DNA of 64,000 nucleotides. Source: Phytobacter ursingii (GTDB taxonomy: Bacteria; Pseudomonadota; Gammaproteobacteria; Enterobacterales; Enterobacteriaceae). The position numbers and the translations under genes are program-made. The notes beneath the pieces were generated by a model. The model saw only the letters and a list, made by a program, of their open reading frames with translations. It did not search any database and was not told the origin of the DNA. The DNA lies in NCBI GenBank assembly GCA_901456055.1, contig CABDWT010000019.1, positions 124,001-188,000 on the forward strand, in the 5' to 3' direction. Of this stretch, positions 35,991 through 45,245 are shown piece by piece (position 1 is the stretch's first letter; every line of letters starts with the position of its first letter).

Positions 35991-38363
35991 ATGTCTGATA
36001 TGAAAATTTTAAAAAACTGGACCTTACAAAAACAGGCGGCTCACCATATTGAACTGTTGGTGGATGGGCAACATACGCTGTGTCTGTATGTGCTGGAACC
36101 GACGCTGTTCCGCGTGCTGTTAAAACGTAAAGGCGAACTGACGCTGGACAGGACCTGGAGCATTGCGCCCGGGCAGGATGTACCATGGGAAGGCCGTAAT
36201 CGTGAAGATATCAGCGGTTTCAGTTGCCCGGACTGGACGCTTGAGCAACAGGATCAGCAATTGGTTATCGCCACCGAAGCGCTACGAGTCACCGTACACC
36301 AGCCGCTGTGGCTGGAATGGCACTACCGCGATGAGGCCGGAGAGTGGCAATGGCTGGCAGGCGATCGCCCCACCAGCGCCTATCAACTTAATGCGCATGG
36401 CGACGGCGTCGCGCATTACCTCAGCCGTAAAAAAGATGAGCGGTTTTACGGCCTGGGCGAGAAAGCTGGCAATTTGCAACGTAACGGCAAGCGTTTCGAG
36501 ATGCGCAATCTGGATGCGATGGGCTATAACGCGGCCAGTACCGATCCACTTTATAAACATATTCCGTTTACCCTCACCCGCCGGGACGACATCAGCTACG
36601 GTCTGTTTTATGACAACCTGAGCAGTTGCTGGCTGGATTTAGGTAATGAAATCGATAATTACCATACCGCCTATCGCCGCTGGCAGGCCGAAGCGGGCGA
36701 TATCGATTATTACCTGTTTACCGGCGCGCGGGCGCTGGATGTCACCAAAGCGTTTGTCCGCCTGACCGGAAAGACCCTGTTCGGGCCGAAGTGGAGTCTG
36801 GGCTACAGCGGTTCCACCATGCATTACACCGATGCGCCGGATGCGCAAAACCAGCTGATGAACTTTATCCGTCTGTGTGAAGAACACGCGATTCCCTGCG
36901 ATTCGTTCCAGCTCTCTTCGGGCTATACCTCGATTAATGGCAAGCGCTATGTCTTTAACTGGAACTACGACAAAGTGCCGCAACCCAACGTCATGAGTCA
37001 GGCATTCCACGACGCGGGCCTGAAACTGGCGGCCAATATCAAGCCGTGCCTGTTGCAGGACCATCCACGCTATCCGGAAGTGGCAGAGAAAGGTCTGTTT
37101 ATTCGCGATTCAGAAACCGATGTGCCTGAACGTTCAAGCTTCTGGGACGATGAAGGGTCTCACCTCGACTTTACCAATCCACAAACCGTCAAATGGTGGC
37201 AAGAAGGCGTCACCACGCAACTGCTGGAGATGGGTATCGACTCAACGTGGAATGACAACAACGAGTTTGAAGTGTGGGACGGTGAAGCACGCTGCTACGG
37301 TTTTGGCCGCGAGATTGCCATCAAACATATTCGCCCGGTGATGCCGCTGCTGATGATGCGAGCCTCGCTGGAAGCACAGCAACGGTTTGCCCCGGATAAA
37401 CGTCCGTACCTGATTTCCCGTTCCGGCTGCGCCGGGATGCAACGTTATGTACAAACCTGGAGCGGCGATAACCGGACCAGTTGGGAAACATTGCGTTTCA
37501 ACACCCGAATGGGGCTGGGGATGAGCTTGTCCGGGCTGTATAACGTGGGGCACGATGTTGGCGGCTTCTCCGGTGATAAACCGGATGCTGAGCTGTTTGT
37601 TCGCTGGGTACAAAACGGCGTGATGCACCCGCGTTTCACCATCCATTCGTGGAATGACGATCACACGGTGAACGAGCCGTGGATGTATCCGGGTGTGACG
37701 CCTGCCATTCGCAACGCGATTGAACTGCGTTATCGCCTGTTGCCCTATTTTTATACCCTGTTGTGGCAGGCGCATGCGGATGACGAACCGATGCTGCGAC
37801 CGACCTTTCTCGATCATGAGAATGACACACAGACATTTGAAGAGTGCGACGACTTCCTGCTCGGCCGCGATATTCTGGTGGCCAGTGTGGTCGAAGAAGG
37901 TCAGCGCCAACGCCGTGTCTGGCTGCCTGCGAATGAGACCGGCTGGTATGATTTTTATACCCATGAATGGTTCTGCGCCGGGCAATGGATTGTGCGCGAC
38001 GCGCCGCTGGAAAAACTGCCATTGCTGGTCCGCGCGGGGGCGGGGTTGCCGCTCAGCGAGCGAATCAAACACGTTAGCGCGACGGCGGATGATACCCGTG
38101 AGCTGAAACTGTTCCCGGTGAAAGGGACGGGGCGCTCAACCGGGTTGCTGTTTGAGGATGACGGTGAGAGCTGGGGTTATCAGAACGGGAATGCCCTGTG
38201 GCTGGAATGGGAAATGGTGTGCGACGCGACAACCGTCAACCTGAAGATCAGCGCGCGCGGGGATTATCGTCCGGCGTGGAAGGCGCTGAAGGTGTCGTTA
38301 CCGGCGGGCGAAGGACGTAAGCTTTTGATCAACGGCGAAGAGCGGAGCGAGTGGGTGCGGTAG
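35991..38363 (+). CDS. Glycoside hydrolase family 31 (alpha-glycosidase/alpha-xylosidase type)
   Basis: The 790-residue protein is a GH31 enzyme with an N-terminal beta-sandwich, a (beta/alpha)8 barrel and C-terminal beta domains. The catalytic nucleophile is probably Asp422 in STWNDNNEFE and the acid/base Asp493 in WSGDNRTSW. It has no signal peptide, so it acts in the cytoplasm on an imported oligosaccharide or glycoside. Alpha-glucosidase, alpha-xylosidase or alpha-galactosidase activity cannot be told apart by eye. It is co-transcribed with the ExuT-like transporter. A second ATG at 36000 is an alternative start with slightly better spacing to a GGA. Confidence 0.88.
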   Translation: MSDMKILKNWTLQKQAAHHIELLVDGQHTLCLYVLEPTLFRVLLKRKGELTLDRTWSIAPGQDVPWEGRNREDISGFSCPDWTLEQQDQQLVIATEALRVTVHQPLWLEWHYRDEAGEWQWLAGDRPTSAYQLNAHGDGVAHYLSRKKDERFYGLGEKAGNLQRNGKRFEMRNLDAMGYNAASTDPLYKHIPFTLTRRDDISYGLFYDNLSSCWLDLGNEIDNYHTAYRRWQAEAGDIDYYLFTGARALDVTKAFVRLTGKTLFGPKWSLGYSGSTMHYTDAPDAQNQLMNFIRLCEEHAIPCDSFQLSSGYTSINGKRYVFNWNYDKVPQPNVMSQAFHDAGLKLAANIKPCLLQDHPRYPEVAEKGLFIRDSETDVPERSSFWDDEGSHLDFTNPQTVKWWQEGVTTQLLEMGIDSTWNDNNEFEVWDGEARCYGFGREIAIKHIRPVMPLLMMRASLEAQQRFAPDKRPYLISRSGCAGMQRYVQTWSGDNRTSWETLRFNTRMGLGMSLSGLYNVGHDVGGFSGDKPDAELFVRWVQNGVMHPRFTIHSWNDDHTVNEPWMYPGVTPAIRNAIELRYRLLPYFYTLLWQAHADDEPMLRPTFLDHENDTQTFEECDDFLLGRDILVASVVEEGQRQRRVWLPANETGWYDFYTHEWFCAGQWIVRDAPLEKLPLLVRAGAGLPLSERIKHVSATADDTRELKLFPVKGTGRSTGLLFEDDGESWGYQNGNALWLEWEMVCDATTVNLKISARGDYRPAWKALKVSLPAGEGRKLLINGEERSEWVR

Positions 38364-38365
38364 TC

Positions 38366-38388
38366 CCCTCGCCCCGGCCCTCTCCCAA
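38366..38388. repeat. Half of a CCCTCTCCC-type repeat
   Basis: CCCTCGCCCCGGCCCTCTCC, directly after the GH31 stop codon, is the left arm of the abundant enterobacterial GGGAGAGGG repeat. The matching right arm, GGGAGAGGGGACC, occurs only at 38753, on the far side of the structured element. Confidence 0.45.
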
Positions 38389-38740
38389 AAAGGCTGAGGA
38401 ATCCCCGGTAATCTTACGTTTTACAGCGATAACGCCGCTTAATACGAACCGTGACAACGATGACAGGGTCCGGCTGAAAATCGATGAGGCGCTGGCGGCT
38501 AACCGGGGCCGCCCGCAGGGACGCGGGCAGAGGGGATAGCCTGCAAGGACGCAGGCTGGTCCCCGACCCGAAAGCAGACGACATAAGCCTCATGGACCGC
38601 GCCAGCGGCGATTTTCCTGGCCGGGAGCCCGGGTCGCCAGGGGGGTGGCGGTGAGCCACCCTGGCACGTTCACGGGTTCTGTCACGACAGAAAAGCAAGG
38701 AACATAAGGTGAACGGAACGACCATCAGAGCCGCATTCCC
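38389..38740 (+). repeat. Structured intergenic element E1
   Basis: This 350-base stretch has no credible gene. It contains several strong hairpins (CCGCCCGC/GCGGGC near 38509-38528, GCCTGC/GCAGGC near 38539-38555, GGGTGGC/GCCACCC near 38643-38661) and the conserved end CACGTTCACG (38665-38674) ... GGTGAACGGAAC (38708-38719). The same end, a GGGGG-GCGGTG-CC hairpin and a CTGAAA-TCG-TGAG block recur in the element at the right edge of the window on the other strand, so the two are diverged members of one repeat family. The family is not one I can name. Confidence 0.65.
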
Positions 38741-38765
38741 CCCTACCCTCAAGGGAGAGGGGACC
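38741..38765. repeat. Short intergenic repeat module, inverted copy
   Basis: CCCTACCCTCAAGGGAGAGG followed by GGACCG is the reverse complement, with minor changes, of the module at 30922-30948. Confidence 0.6.
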
Positions 38766-38822
38766 GTTCGTGCTCGCATTTTTGTGGGGATTTCTCACCC
38801 TATGGGGGGAGGGGTTATTGGC

Positions 38823-40415
38823 TTACTCGATACCTTTGCTGCGCAGGTAATCTTCGTAATTACCCGTAAAGTCGATGACTTTCTCCAGCGTAATCTCAAT
38901 GACACGGGTCGCCAGCGAGCTCACAAATTCACGGTCGTGAGAGACGAAAATCAGGGTGCCCTGATACATCTCCAGCGCCATGTTCAGCGATTCGATCGAT
39001 TCCATATCCAGGTGGTTGGTCGGTTCGTCCATCACCAGAATATTGGGTTTTTCCATCATCAGCTTGCCGAACAACATGCGGCCTTTCTCGCCACCGGACA
39101 GCACCTTCGCGGGCTTTTTAATATCGTCCTGGCTGAACAGCAGACGCCCCAGAATGCTGCGCACCGCCTGCTCGTCATCACCCTCTTGTTTCCACTGGCT
39201 CATCCAGTCGAACACGGTGAGGTCGTTTTCAAACTCGTACTCATGGTCCTGCGCATAATAACCAATCTGCGCATTTTCTGACCATTTCACGCTCCCTTTG
39301 TCCGCTTCCAGTTCACCCACCAGCGTTTTCAGCATGGTAGATTTACCCACGCCGTTCGCACCCAGGATAGCGAGCTTCTCACCCACTTCCAGCAGCAGAT
39401 TAACGCCTTTAAATAGCGGACCTTCATCAAACCCTTTGGCGAGGGCTTCCACTTCCAGCGCGTTACGGAACAGTTTCTTATCCTGCTCAAACCGGATGAA
39501 CGGGTTCTGACGGCTGGAGGCTTTAACTTCTTCCAGTTTGATTTTATCAATCTGGCGCGCACGGGATGTCGCCTGACGAGATTTAGACGCGTTAGCGCTA
39601 AAGCGGCTAACAAACGACTGCAGATCGGCAATCTGCGCTTTCTTCTTGGCGTTATCTGCCAGCAGACGTTCGCGCGCCTGGGTTGCCGCCGTCATATATT
39701 CGTCGTAGTTGCCCGGATAAACGCGCAGCTCGCCGTAATCCAGGTCAGCCATGTGGGTACAGACCATATTCAGGAAGTGACGGTCGTGCGAAATGATGAT
39801 CATGGTGCTGTTACGCTCGTTGAGCACCTGCTCCAGCCAGCGAATGGTATCGATGTCCAGGTTGTTCGTCGGTTCGTCGAGCAGCAGGATGTCAGGATTG
39901 GAAAACAGCGCCTGTGCCAACAGTACACGCAGTTTCCAGCCTGGCGCCACTTCGCTCATCGGACCGTAATGTTGCTCAACCGGGATCCCGACGCCGAGCA
40001 GCAGTTCGCCTGCGCGTGCTTCGGCGGAGTAACCGTCCATCTCGCCATACTGCGTTTCGAGATCGGCGACTTTATAGCCGTCCTCTTCGCTCATTTCGGC
40101 CAGACCGTAGATACGGTCACGCTCCTGCTTCACTTCCCACAATTCACCGTGGCCCATGATCACGGTGTCGAGGACGGTGAACTCTTCAAAGGCGAACTGA
40201 TCCTGGCGCAGCTTACCGATGCGTTCATTTGGATCGAGCGAGACATTCCCCAGCGTCGGCTCTAAATCGCCGCCGAGGATTTTCATAAAGGTGGATTTAC
40301 CGCTCCCGTTGGCGCCGATCAGGCCGTAACGGTTGCCGCCGCCAAATTTGACGGAAATGTTTTCAAACAGCGGCTTGCTGCCGAACTGCATGGTGACGTT
40401 GCTGGTGACTAACAC
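38823..40415 (-). CDS. ybiT: ABC-F family ATPase YbiT
   Basis: The 530-residue soluble protein has two ABC ATPase domains joined by a charged linker and no membrane part, as in the ABC-F family. Walker A motifs are GANGSGKST and GANGVGKST; the signature [11 protein letters not shown] and Walker [13 protein letters not shown] stand in the second half. ABC-F proteins bind the ribosomal E site and help stalled or difficult translation. The start and length match E. coli. It is divergent from ldtB. Confidence 0.95.
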   Translation of the reverse strand: MLVTSNVTMQFGSKPLFENISVKFGGGNRYGLIGANGSGKSTFMKILGGDLEPTLGNVSLDPNERIGKLRQDQFAFEEFTVLDTVIMGHGELWEVKQERDRIYGLAEMSEEDGYKVADLETQYGEMDGYSAEARAGELLLGVGIPVEQHYGPMSEVAPGWKLRVLLAQALFSNPDILLLDEPTNNLDIDTIRWLEQVLNERNSTMIIISHDRHFLNMVCTHMADLDYGELRVYPGNYDEYMTAATQARERLLADNAKKKAQIADLQSFVSRFSANASKSRQATSRARQIDKIKLEEVKASSRQNPFIRFEQDKKLFRNALEVEALAKGFDEGPLFKGVNLLLEVGEKLAILGANGVGKSTMLKTLVGELEADKGSVKWSENAQIGYYAQDHEYEFENDLTVFDWMSQWKQEGDDEQAVRSILGRLLFSQDDIKKPAKVLSGGEKGRMLFGKLMMEKPNILVMDEPTNHLDMESIESLNMALEMYQGTLIFVSHDREFVSSLATRVIEITLEKVIDFTGNYEDYLRSKGIE

Positions 40416-40631
40416 GGAATTATCCTGAAATGTGTGACAAACACCCTATTATGCCACAATTCCGAATTAGATTCCTGCCCGGAAACGAAGGGCTAAAATG
40501 AAACCAAAGGGAAAAAAGTGTGATTTCGTACACATCTCAATTCCCTGTGCGCGGGAATGCACATATAATGCGCTCCCATCTATTAGAAAGAACCATTAAC
40601 CTAACGGCCTGTGGCACGAATCTCGCACACC

Positions 40632-41552
40632 ATGAATATGAAATTAACAACGCTTTTAGCGGCGGCGTTTGCCGTCGTGGGCTTTTGCAAAACCGCGTCT
40701 GCTGTAACTTATCCGCTTCCGACCGATGGCAGCCGAGTGATCGGTCAAAACCAGGTCGTAACCATTCCAGAGAACAACAGCCAGCCGCTGGAGTACTTTG
40801 CCGCGCAATATCAGATGGGTCTTTCCAACATGCTGGAAGCGAACCCGGGTATTGATGCCTACCTGCCGAAAGGCGGTACGGTGATGAACGTACCTCAGCA
40901 GCTGATTCTGCCGGATACCGTCCATGAAGGTATCGTTATCAACAGCGCCGAAATGCGTTTGTACTATTACCCGGCAGGCACCAAAACCGTTATCGTTCTG
41001 CCGATCGGTATTGGTCAGTTGGGTAAAGACACCCCGATTGCCTGGACCACCAAAGTAGAACGTAAGAAAGCCGGTCCGACCTGGACCCCGACGGCGAAAA
41101 TGCACGCTGAATATGCGGCCGCAGGTCAACCGCTGCCGCCAGTGGTTCCGGCAGGCCCGGATAACCCGATGGGTCTGTACGCGCTGTACATTGGCCGTCT
41201 GTACGCTATTCACGGCACCAACGCCAACTTCGGTATCGGCCTGCGCGTAAGCCACGGCTGTGTGCGTCTGCGTAACGACGACATCAAATTCCTGTTCCAG
41301 AACGTACCAGTCGGCACGCGCGTACAGTTTATCGATGAGCCGGTAAAAGCCACCACCGAGCCGGATGGCAGCCGTTACATCGAAGTACACAACCCGCTGT
41401 CCACCACCGAAGCGCAGTTCAATGGCGGCGAAATCGTACCGATCGCGCTGACTAAAAGTGTCCAGAGCGTGACCAGCCAGTCTGACGTTGACCAGAATAT
41501 CGTCGACCAGGCAGTGCAGAACCGTTCCGGTATGCCGGTTCGTATAAACTGA
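40632..41552 (+). CDS. ldtB: L,D-transpeptidase LdtB (YbiS)
   Basis: The 306-residue protein matches E. coli LdtB in length and sequence. A signal peptide ([24 protein letters not shown]) sends it to the periplasm. A LysM-like region (residues 40-90) precedes the YkuD catalytic domain with [10 protein letters not shown] and SHGCVRLRN, which holds the catalytic cysteine. It attaches Braun lipoprotein to peptidoglycan. The start at 40632 agrees with E. coli; the in-frame codon at 40611 lies outside the conserved sequence. A terminator shared with the GntR gene follows. Confidence 0.96.
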   Translation: MNMKLTTLLAAAFAVVGFCKTASAVTYPLPTDGSRVIGQNQVVTIPENNSQPLEYFAAQYQMGLSNMLEANPGIDAYLPKGGTVMNVPQQLILPDTVHEGIVINSAEMRLYYYPAGTKTVIVLPIGIGQLGKDTPIAWTTKVERKKAGPTWTPTAKMHAEYAAAGQPLPPVVPAGPDNPMGLYALYIGRLYAIHGTNANFGIGLRVSHGCVRLRNDDIKFLFQNVPVGTRVQFIDEPVKATTEPDGSRYIEVHNPLSTTEAQFNGGEIVPIALTKSVQSVTSQSDVDQNIVDQAVQNRSGMPVRIN

Positions 41553-41568
41553 TCCTTACGCAAGCATG

Positions 41569-41599
41569 AAAAAAGCGGGTTTAAAACCCGCTTTTTTTT
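41569..41599. terminator. Bidirectional terminator between ldtB and the GntR gene
   Basis: AAAAAAGCGGGTTT pairs with AAACCCGCTTTTTTT, giving T-runs on both strands. It ends ldtB transcription and touches the last codon of the convergent GntR gene. Confidence 0.9.
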
Positions 41600-42314
41600 A
41601 TCCGTTATTTACCACAATGATGCCGCCATGATCGTAGCGGTAGCGGCAATGGGCGTACTCCAGCGGTGTGCCGTCCTCCAGATAAATCACCTGCTCTACT
41701 TCCAGCACCGGATCCGTCTCGTCACAGTTCAGGTATTCCCTGTCCTCAACGCCAGGTTTCAGTGCGCGCACGATGCGGTAAGAACCCATGATTTTAAGCG
41801 CCAGATCGTCCTGCACATAACGAAACACCGAACTTTCCAGATGTCCACGGTTAAGACCCGGCACCAGATTTACCGGCATCAGGGTAAATTCCAGCGACAC
41901 CGGCTCCCCTTCCAGCAGGCGTAAGCGATTAAAGTCATAGACCGGCTCGTCAGGGCCTAGCAGTAACGAGTCCTGTTCTTTCTCCGTCGGGAAACGCAGT
42001 TCAAATTTGATGATTTTGCTGGTGACCTGCCCCACATTTTCCCAGGTCTTGGTTGCGCCGTAATAGTCACTGCCCGGTAAATCCCAGCGGGAGAGTTGCA
42101 TAAAATTCTTGCGCACAAAGGTGCCCAAGCCTTTGCGGGTATAGACCAGCCCTTCGACAATCAGCTGACGCATCGCCTGCTGGATGGTCATGCGGCTGGT
42201 CCTGAATTCCGCCGCAAGGGCAAACTGATCGGGCAATGGCTCACTGGCCGAATACTGCTGGCTCAGGATCCGATGTTTAATTTCGCGCGCAATAGAAATG
42301 TATTTCGACGCCAT
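41598..42314 (-). CDS. GntR/HutC-family transcriptional regulator
   Basis: The 238-residue protein has an N-terminal winged helix (YISIAREIKHRILSQQYSASEPLPDQFALAAEF, then SRMTIQQAMRQLIVEGLV) and a C-terminal UTRA ligand-binding domain. HutC-type regulators of this kind sense sugar phosphates and repress sugar-uptake genes. It is the last gene of the operon with the EIIC and GH1 genes (16 bases after EIIC), so it should repress its own operon through the twin palindromes at 45091-45123. Confidence 0.9.
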   Translation of the reverse strand: MASKYISIAREIKHRILSQQYSASEPLPDQFALAAEFRTSRMTIQQAMRQLIVEGLVYTRKGLGTFVRKNFMQLSRWDLPGSDYYGATKTWENVGQVTSKIIKFELRFPTEKEQDSLLLGPDEPVYDFNRLRLLEGEPVSLEFTLMPVNLVPGLNRGHLESSVFRYVQDDLALKIMGSYRIVRALKPGVEDREYLNCDETDPVLEVEQVIYLEDGTPLEYAHCRYRYDHGGIIVVNNG

Positions 42315-42329
42315 TGCCTTTCCTTCTTA

Positions 42330-43652
42330 TTATTCAGCTATCCCATTGTTTCTTAAGGCCACTCTCTCGGCTATTTTGAGGAAAGGCAGGTAGAAGAATA
42401 CACCAAAGACGATGATTATCAACTGAACCACTACCGCTCGCCAGTCTCCCGCTGTCGCCAGCCAGGCGCTTAGAATAGGCGGTGTCGTCCACGGGATCAT
42501 CACCACGCAACGCGACATCCACCCCAGCGTGGTACACAGCCAGGCAAAGTAAATACCGATGGCCGGTAGCAGAACAAAAGGGATCATCAGCGGCAGGTTA
42601 AAGACAATCGGCAGACCGAAAATAACCGGTTCGTTAATGTTAAACAGCCCCGGTGAAATCGACAGCCGCGCCACCTGTTTCGCCGATTTCTGCCGGGAGA
42701 AAATGAATATCGCCAGCAACAGGGAAATCGTACTCCCCGTCCCGCCAATCATGCCGAAGGTCGGCACAAAGATATTATTAATGATATGCGGAATCGGCTG
42801 ACCATTGGCAAAGGCCAGCATATTTTCATTGGTGTTGATAAGCAGGAACGGTTCCAGAATCACCCCATTCACCACCGACTGATGAATACCCAGCGTAAAC
42901 AAGAAGTTGCCGAAACTATAAATAAAAATCGTCCCTGGCAGGCTGGTGTTAATCAGCCGCAGCGGTTGCTGGATAAGTGTGGTGATCAGATGAATTAAAT
43001 CGGTATGCAGCACATTTGCCAGTACGGCGGCGATCACCGCGAATGTCGACAGGGTGATAATGGTCGGAATCAGCGCGGAAAAGGATTTACCCACCGCTGG
43101 CGGTACATTTTCACCCAGCGAAATATTCAGCTTTTCGATGCCTGCGATGCGAATAAACAGCTCTGTCGACAACAAGCCAATAATCACCCCGGCGAAAATG
43201 CCGGTGGAGCCGATATTGGCAAAAGAGAGCATCTGGCTGACGGTAACCGTCGTTTTCGCCCCGTCCGGCACCACCTCCAGATGCATCGGCATCATCATTA
43301 TGTAGCTGGAGAGCGCGATAACTACCGCCGAGACCGGGTTATCAAAATTGCGATTGCGCGCCAGAGACCAGGCGGTCATGGGCGCAATCAATAGAGCAGC
43401 AATATTCAACGTACCGTTGATGACCGCTTCCCCCCAGACCTTAAAGCGCACTAACGTCTCGCCCTCCAGTACCCACGGGAACACCACGTTATTGACCAGA
43501 ACCGCCAGGCCAGCAAGGATAAAAATCGGCATGACGGCGGCAAACGCGTCCCTTAAGGAACGCAGATGGACCTGGTTAGCCAGGCGAGCGGAAAAATCGA
43601 CGAACTTATCCACAAAAGACTGCATGTTCGCTGTTGTATTTGTTTCAGGCAT
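42330..43652 (-). CDS. PTS EIIC component, lactose/cellobiose family
   Basis: The 440-residue membrane protein belongs to the cellobiose (CelB/ChbC-like) PTS permease group: about ten hydrophobic segments, the motif GGTGSTISL and the conserved ISPGLFNINEPVIFGLPIVFN loop that binds sugar. No EIIA or EIIB gene lies in the window, so it must borrow these from another PTS. It lies between the GH1 gene and the regulator gene. I choose the ATG at 43652, six bases after GGAG; the adjacent ATG at 43655 is also possible. Confidence 0.9.
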   Translation of the reverse strand: MPETNTTANMQSFVDKFVDFSARLANQVHLRSLRDAFAAVMPIFILAGLAVLVNNVVFPWVLEGETLVRFKVWGEAVINGTLNIAALLIAPMTAWSLARNRNFDNPVSAVVIALSSYIMMMPMHLEVVPDGAKTTVTVSQMLSFANIGSTGIFAGVIIGLLSTELFIRIAGIEKLNISLGENVPPAVGKSFSALIPTIITLSTFAVIAAVLANVLHTDLIHLITTLIQQPLRLINTSLPGTIFIYSFGNFLFTLGIHQSVVNGVILEPFLLINTNENMLAFANGQPIPHIINNIFVPTFGMIGGTGSTISLLLAIFIFSRQKSAKQVARLSISPGLFNINEPVIFGLPIVFNLPLMIPFVLLPAIGIYFAWLCTTLGWMSRCVVMIPWTTPPILSAWLATAGDWRAVVVQLIIIVFGVFFYLPFLKIAERVALRNNGIAE

Positions 43653-43693
43653 CATGGTCTCCCTTCGTTCGGCATCAAACGGTACGCGGCTAT

Positions 43694-45070
43694 TTACAGT
43701 TCGCGGCCATTGCTGTGAATCACCTGTTTTAACCAGGCATAGCTACGTTTTGGCACGCGTTTGAGATCTTTAAGGTCATGGTTTTCGCGATTGACGTAGA
43801 CCACGCCATAACGCTTACGCATATCGCCCTGTGAACTGAGAATGTCGATAAGCCCCCAGCCGAGATAGCCCACGACCTGCGCGCCATCTTCAAAAATGGC
43901 GTCTTTCATCGCCTGCAGGTGATCCCGGTGATAGGCAATGCGGTAATCGTCATTAATCGGATTCACCCCATCCCACGTTTCAATCACGCCGATACCGTTT
44001 TCAATCGGGAAAACAGGTAAACGCCAGTCGTTATAGTAGCGGGTGATAATGGCGCGAAAACCGAGAGGGTCTATCTGCCAGTTCCATTCAGTAGCCTCAA
44101 GATACGGGTTAGGCACATCGCCCTGTTGCAGGTAATAGTTCACCGGCGCATCTGCGGCGATGGCGTCGCTGTCCAGCGTCTTACTGGCGTAATAGCTAAA
44201 GGCCATATAGTCGTTTTTCACGCGCGCAATAAGCGCCAAATCCTCAGCACGATAGATATCGCTAAAGCCTTCACGCTCAACGACCGCCATTACCGCCGGG
44301 CTGTAGCCCTGGCCGGCAAACACGCGAAGGAGATTCTGATTGAGGAACTCATCATATTGCTGGGCGCAAAAAACATCGCGCGGTTTACAGGTCGCGGGAT
44401 AGACAAGTTGATGCGCCAGCATACCGCCCATCAGCTTGCCGGGTTTAGTCTCATGCAGGTAGTGAGTGAGCTGTACATGAGCCATCATCACGTGATGCTG
44501 GATTTGATACAGTTCGCGCAATGTTTTGTCGCCACGCAGATAGCCGCTAACCCGAAACGCTTCCGGCATATGGTAGATATTCTGCTCGTTAAAGGTCAGC
44601 CACCAGGTGACGCGATCGCCAAAACAATCGATCATCTTCTGTCCGTAACGAACAAACGCCTCGAGCACACGACGATCGGTAAAACCGTTATATTTTTCTG
44701 CCAGCGCCAGCGGCATGTCGAAGTGGTACAGGCAGATCATCGGCGCAATGCCGCGGGCGATCAGATCGTTGATAAAACGGTCATAGAAGGCGATGCCCTC
44801 CTCATTGAACGCACCGTCGCCGTCCGGGCAGACGCGACTCCAGGCTATCTGGAAACGGTAGCAATTCATGCCTAAATCGCGCATGTAATCAAAGTCTTCC
44901 TGATAACGATGGTAAGAATCGGTCGCCACTTTCCAGTCGGAAGCAAACTCGCTGGCTTCGCGAATATCGTAAACCGAGGGCCCTTTTCCGCCCTCATTCC
45001 ATGCCCCTTCGGTCTGCATACTGGAAACGGAATTTCCCCATAAAAAGCCTGACGGCAGCGTTTTACTCAT
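43694..45070 (-). CDS. GH1 6-phospho-beta-glucosidase
   Basis: The 458-residue protein is a family-1 glycosidase. The acid/base glutamate is Glu162 in TFNEQN and the nucleophile is Glu357 in IENGIG. In operons with a PTS EIIC such enzymes hydrolyse phosphorylated beta-glucosides such as cellobiose-6-phosphate, arbutin or salicin phosphate. It is the first gene of the operon, with a good AAGGAG ribosome site, and its upstream region carries the two palindromic operators. Phospho-beta-galactosidase activity cannot be excluded. Confidence 0.9.
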   Translation of the reverse strand: MSKTLPSGFLWGNSVSSMQTEGAWNEGGKGPSVYDIREASEFASDWKVATDSYHRYQEDFDYMRDLGMNCYRFQIAWSRVCPDGDGAFNEEGIAFYDRFINDLIARGIAPMICLYHFDMPLALAEKYNGFTDRRVLEAFVRYGQKMIDCFGDRVTWWLTFNEQNIYHMPEAFRVSGYLRGDKTLRELYQIQHHVMMAHVQLTHYLHETKPGKLMGGMLAHQLVYPATCKPRDVFCAQQYDEFLNQNLLRVFAGQGYSPAVMAVVEREGFSDIYRAEDLALIARVKNDYMAFSYYASKTLDSDAIAADAPVNYYLQQGDVPNPYLEATEWNWQIDPLGFRAIITRYYNDWRLPVFPIENGIGVIETWDGVNPINDDYRIAYHRDHLQAMKDAIFEDGAQVVGYLGWGLIDILSSQGDMRKRYGVVYVNRENHDLKDLKRVPKRSYAWLKQVIHSNGREL

Positions 45071-45090
45071 CTGGACATCTCCTTCATCAT

Positions 45091-45123
45091 ATGACTAGTC
45101 ATTTAATTTATATGACTAGTCAT
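45091..45123. promoter_or_regulatory. Twin palindromic operators of the beta-glucoside operon
   Basis: The perfect 12-base palindrome ATGACTAGTCAT occurs twice, at 45091-45102 and 45112-45123. Their centres are 21 bp apart, two helical turns, and the first lies 20 bases before the GH1 start codon. They are the probable sites of the GntR/HutC repressor encoded last in the operon. Confidence 0.8.
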
Positions 45124-45245
45124 ATAGCCAAAGGTGAAAAGTCAGGCAAAACGAAAGGATCGTTTTTGTGAGCAAGCTTGAGAAATTAGACGGGAAGAAA
45201 AATCCCCGGTCAGCGAGATGCCGCCGGGGAAGATCAAAAGCGGGT

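Noticed and set aside
38351-38539. A short plus-strand frame entering element E1
   Set aside because: It overlaps the GH31 end and repetitive hairpin DNA; the translation has no protein-like pattern and is not kept in E2.
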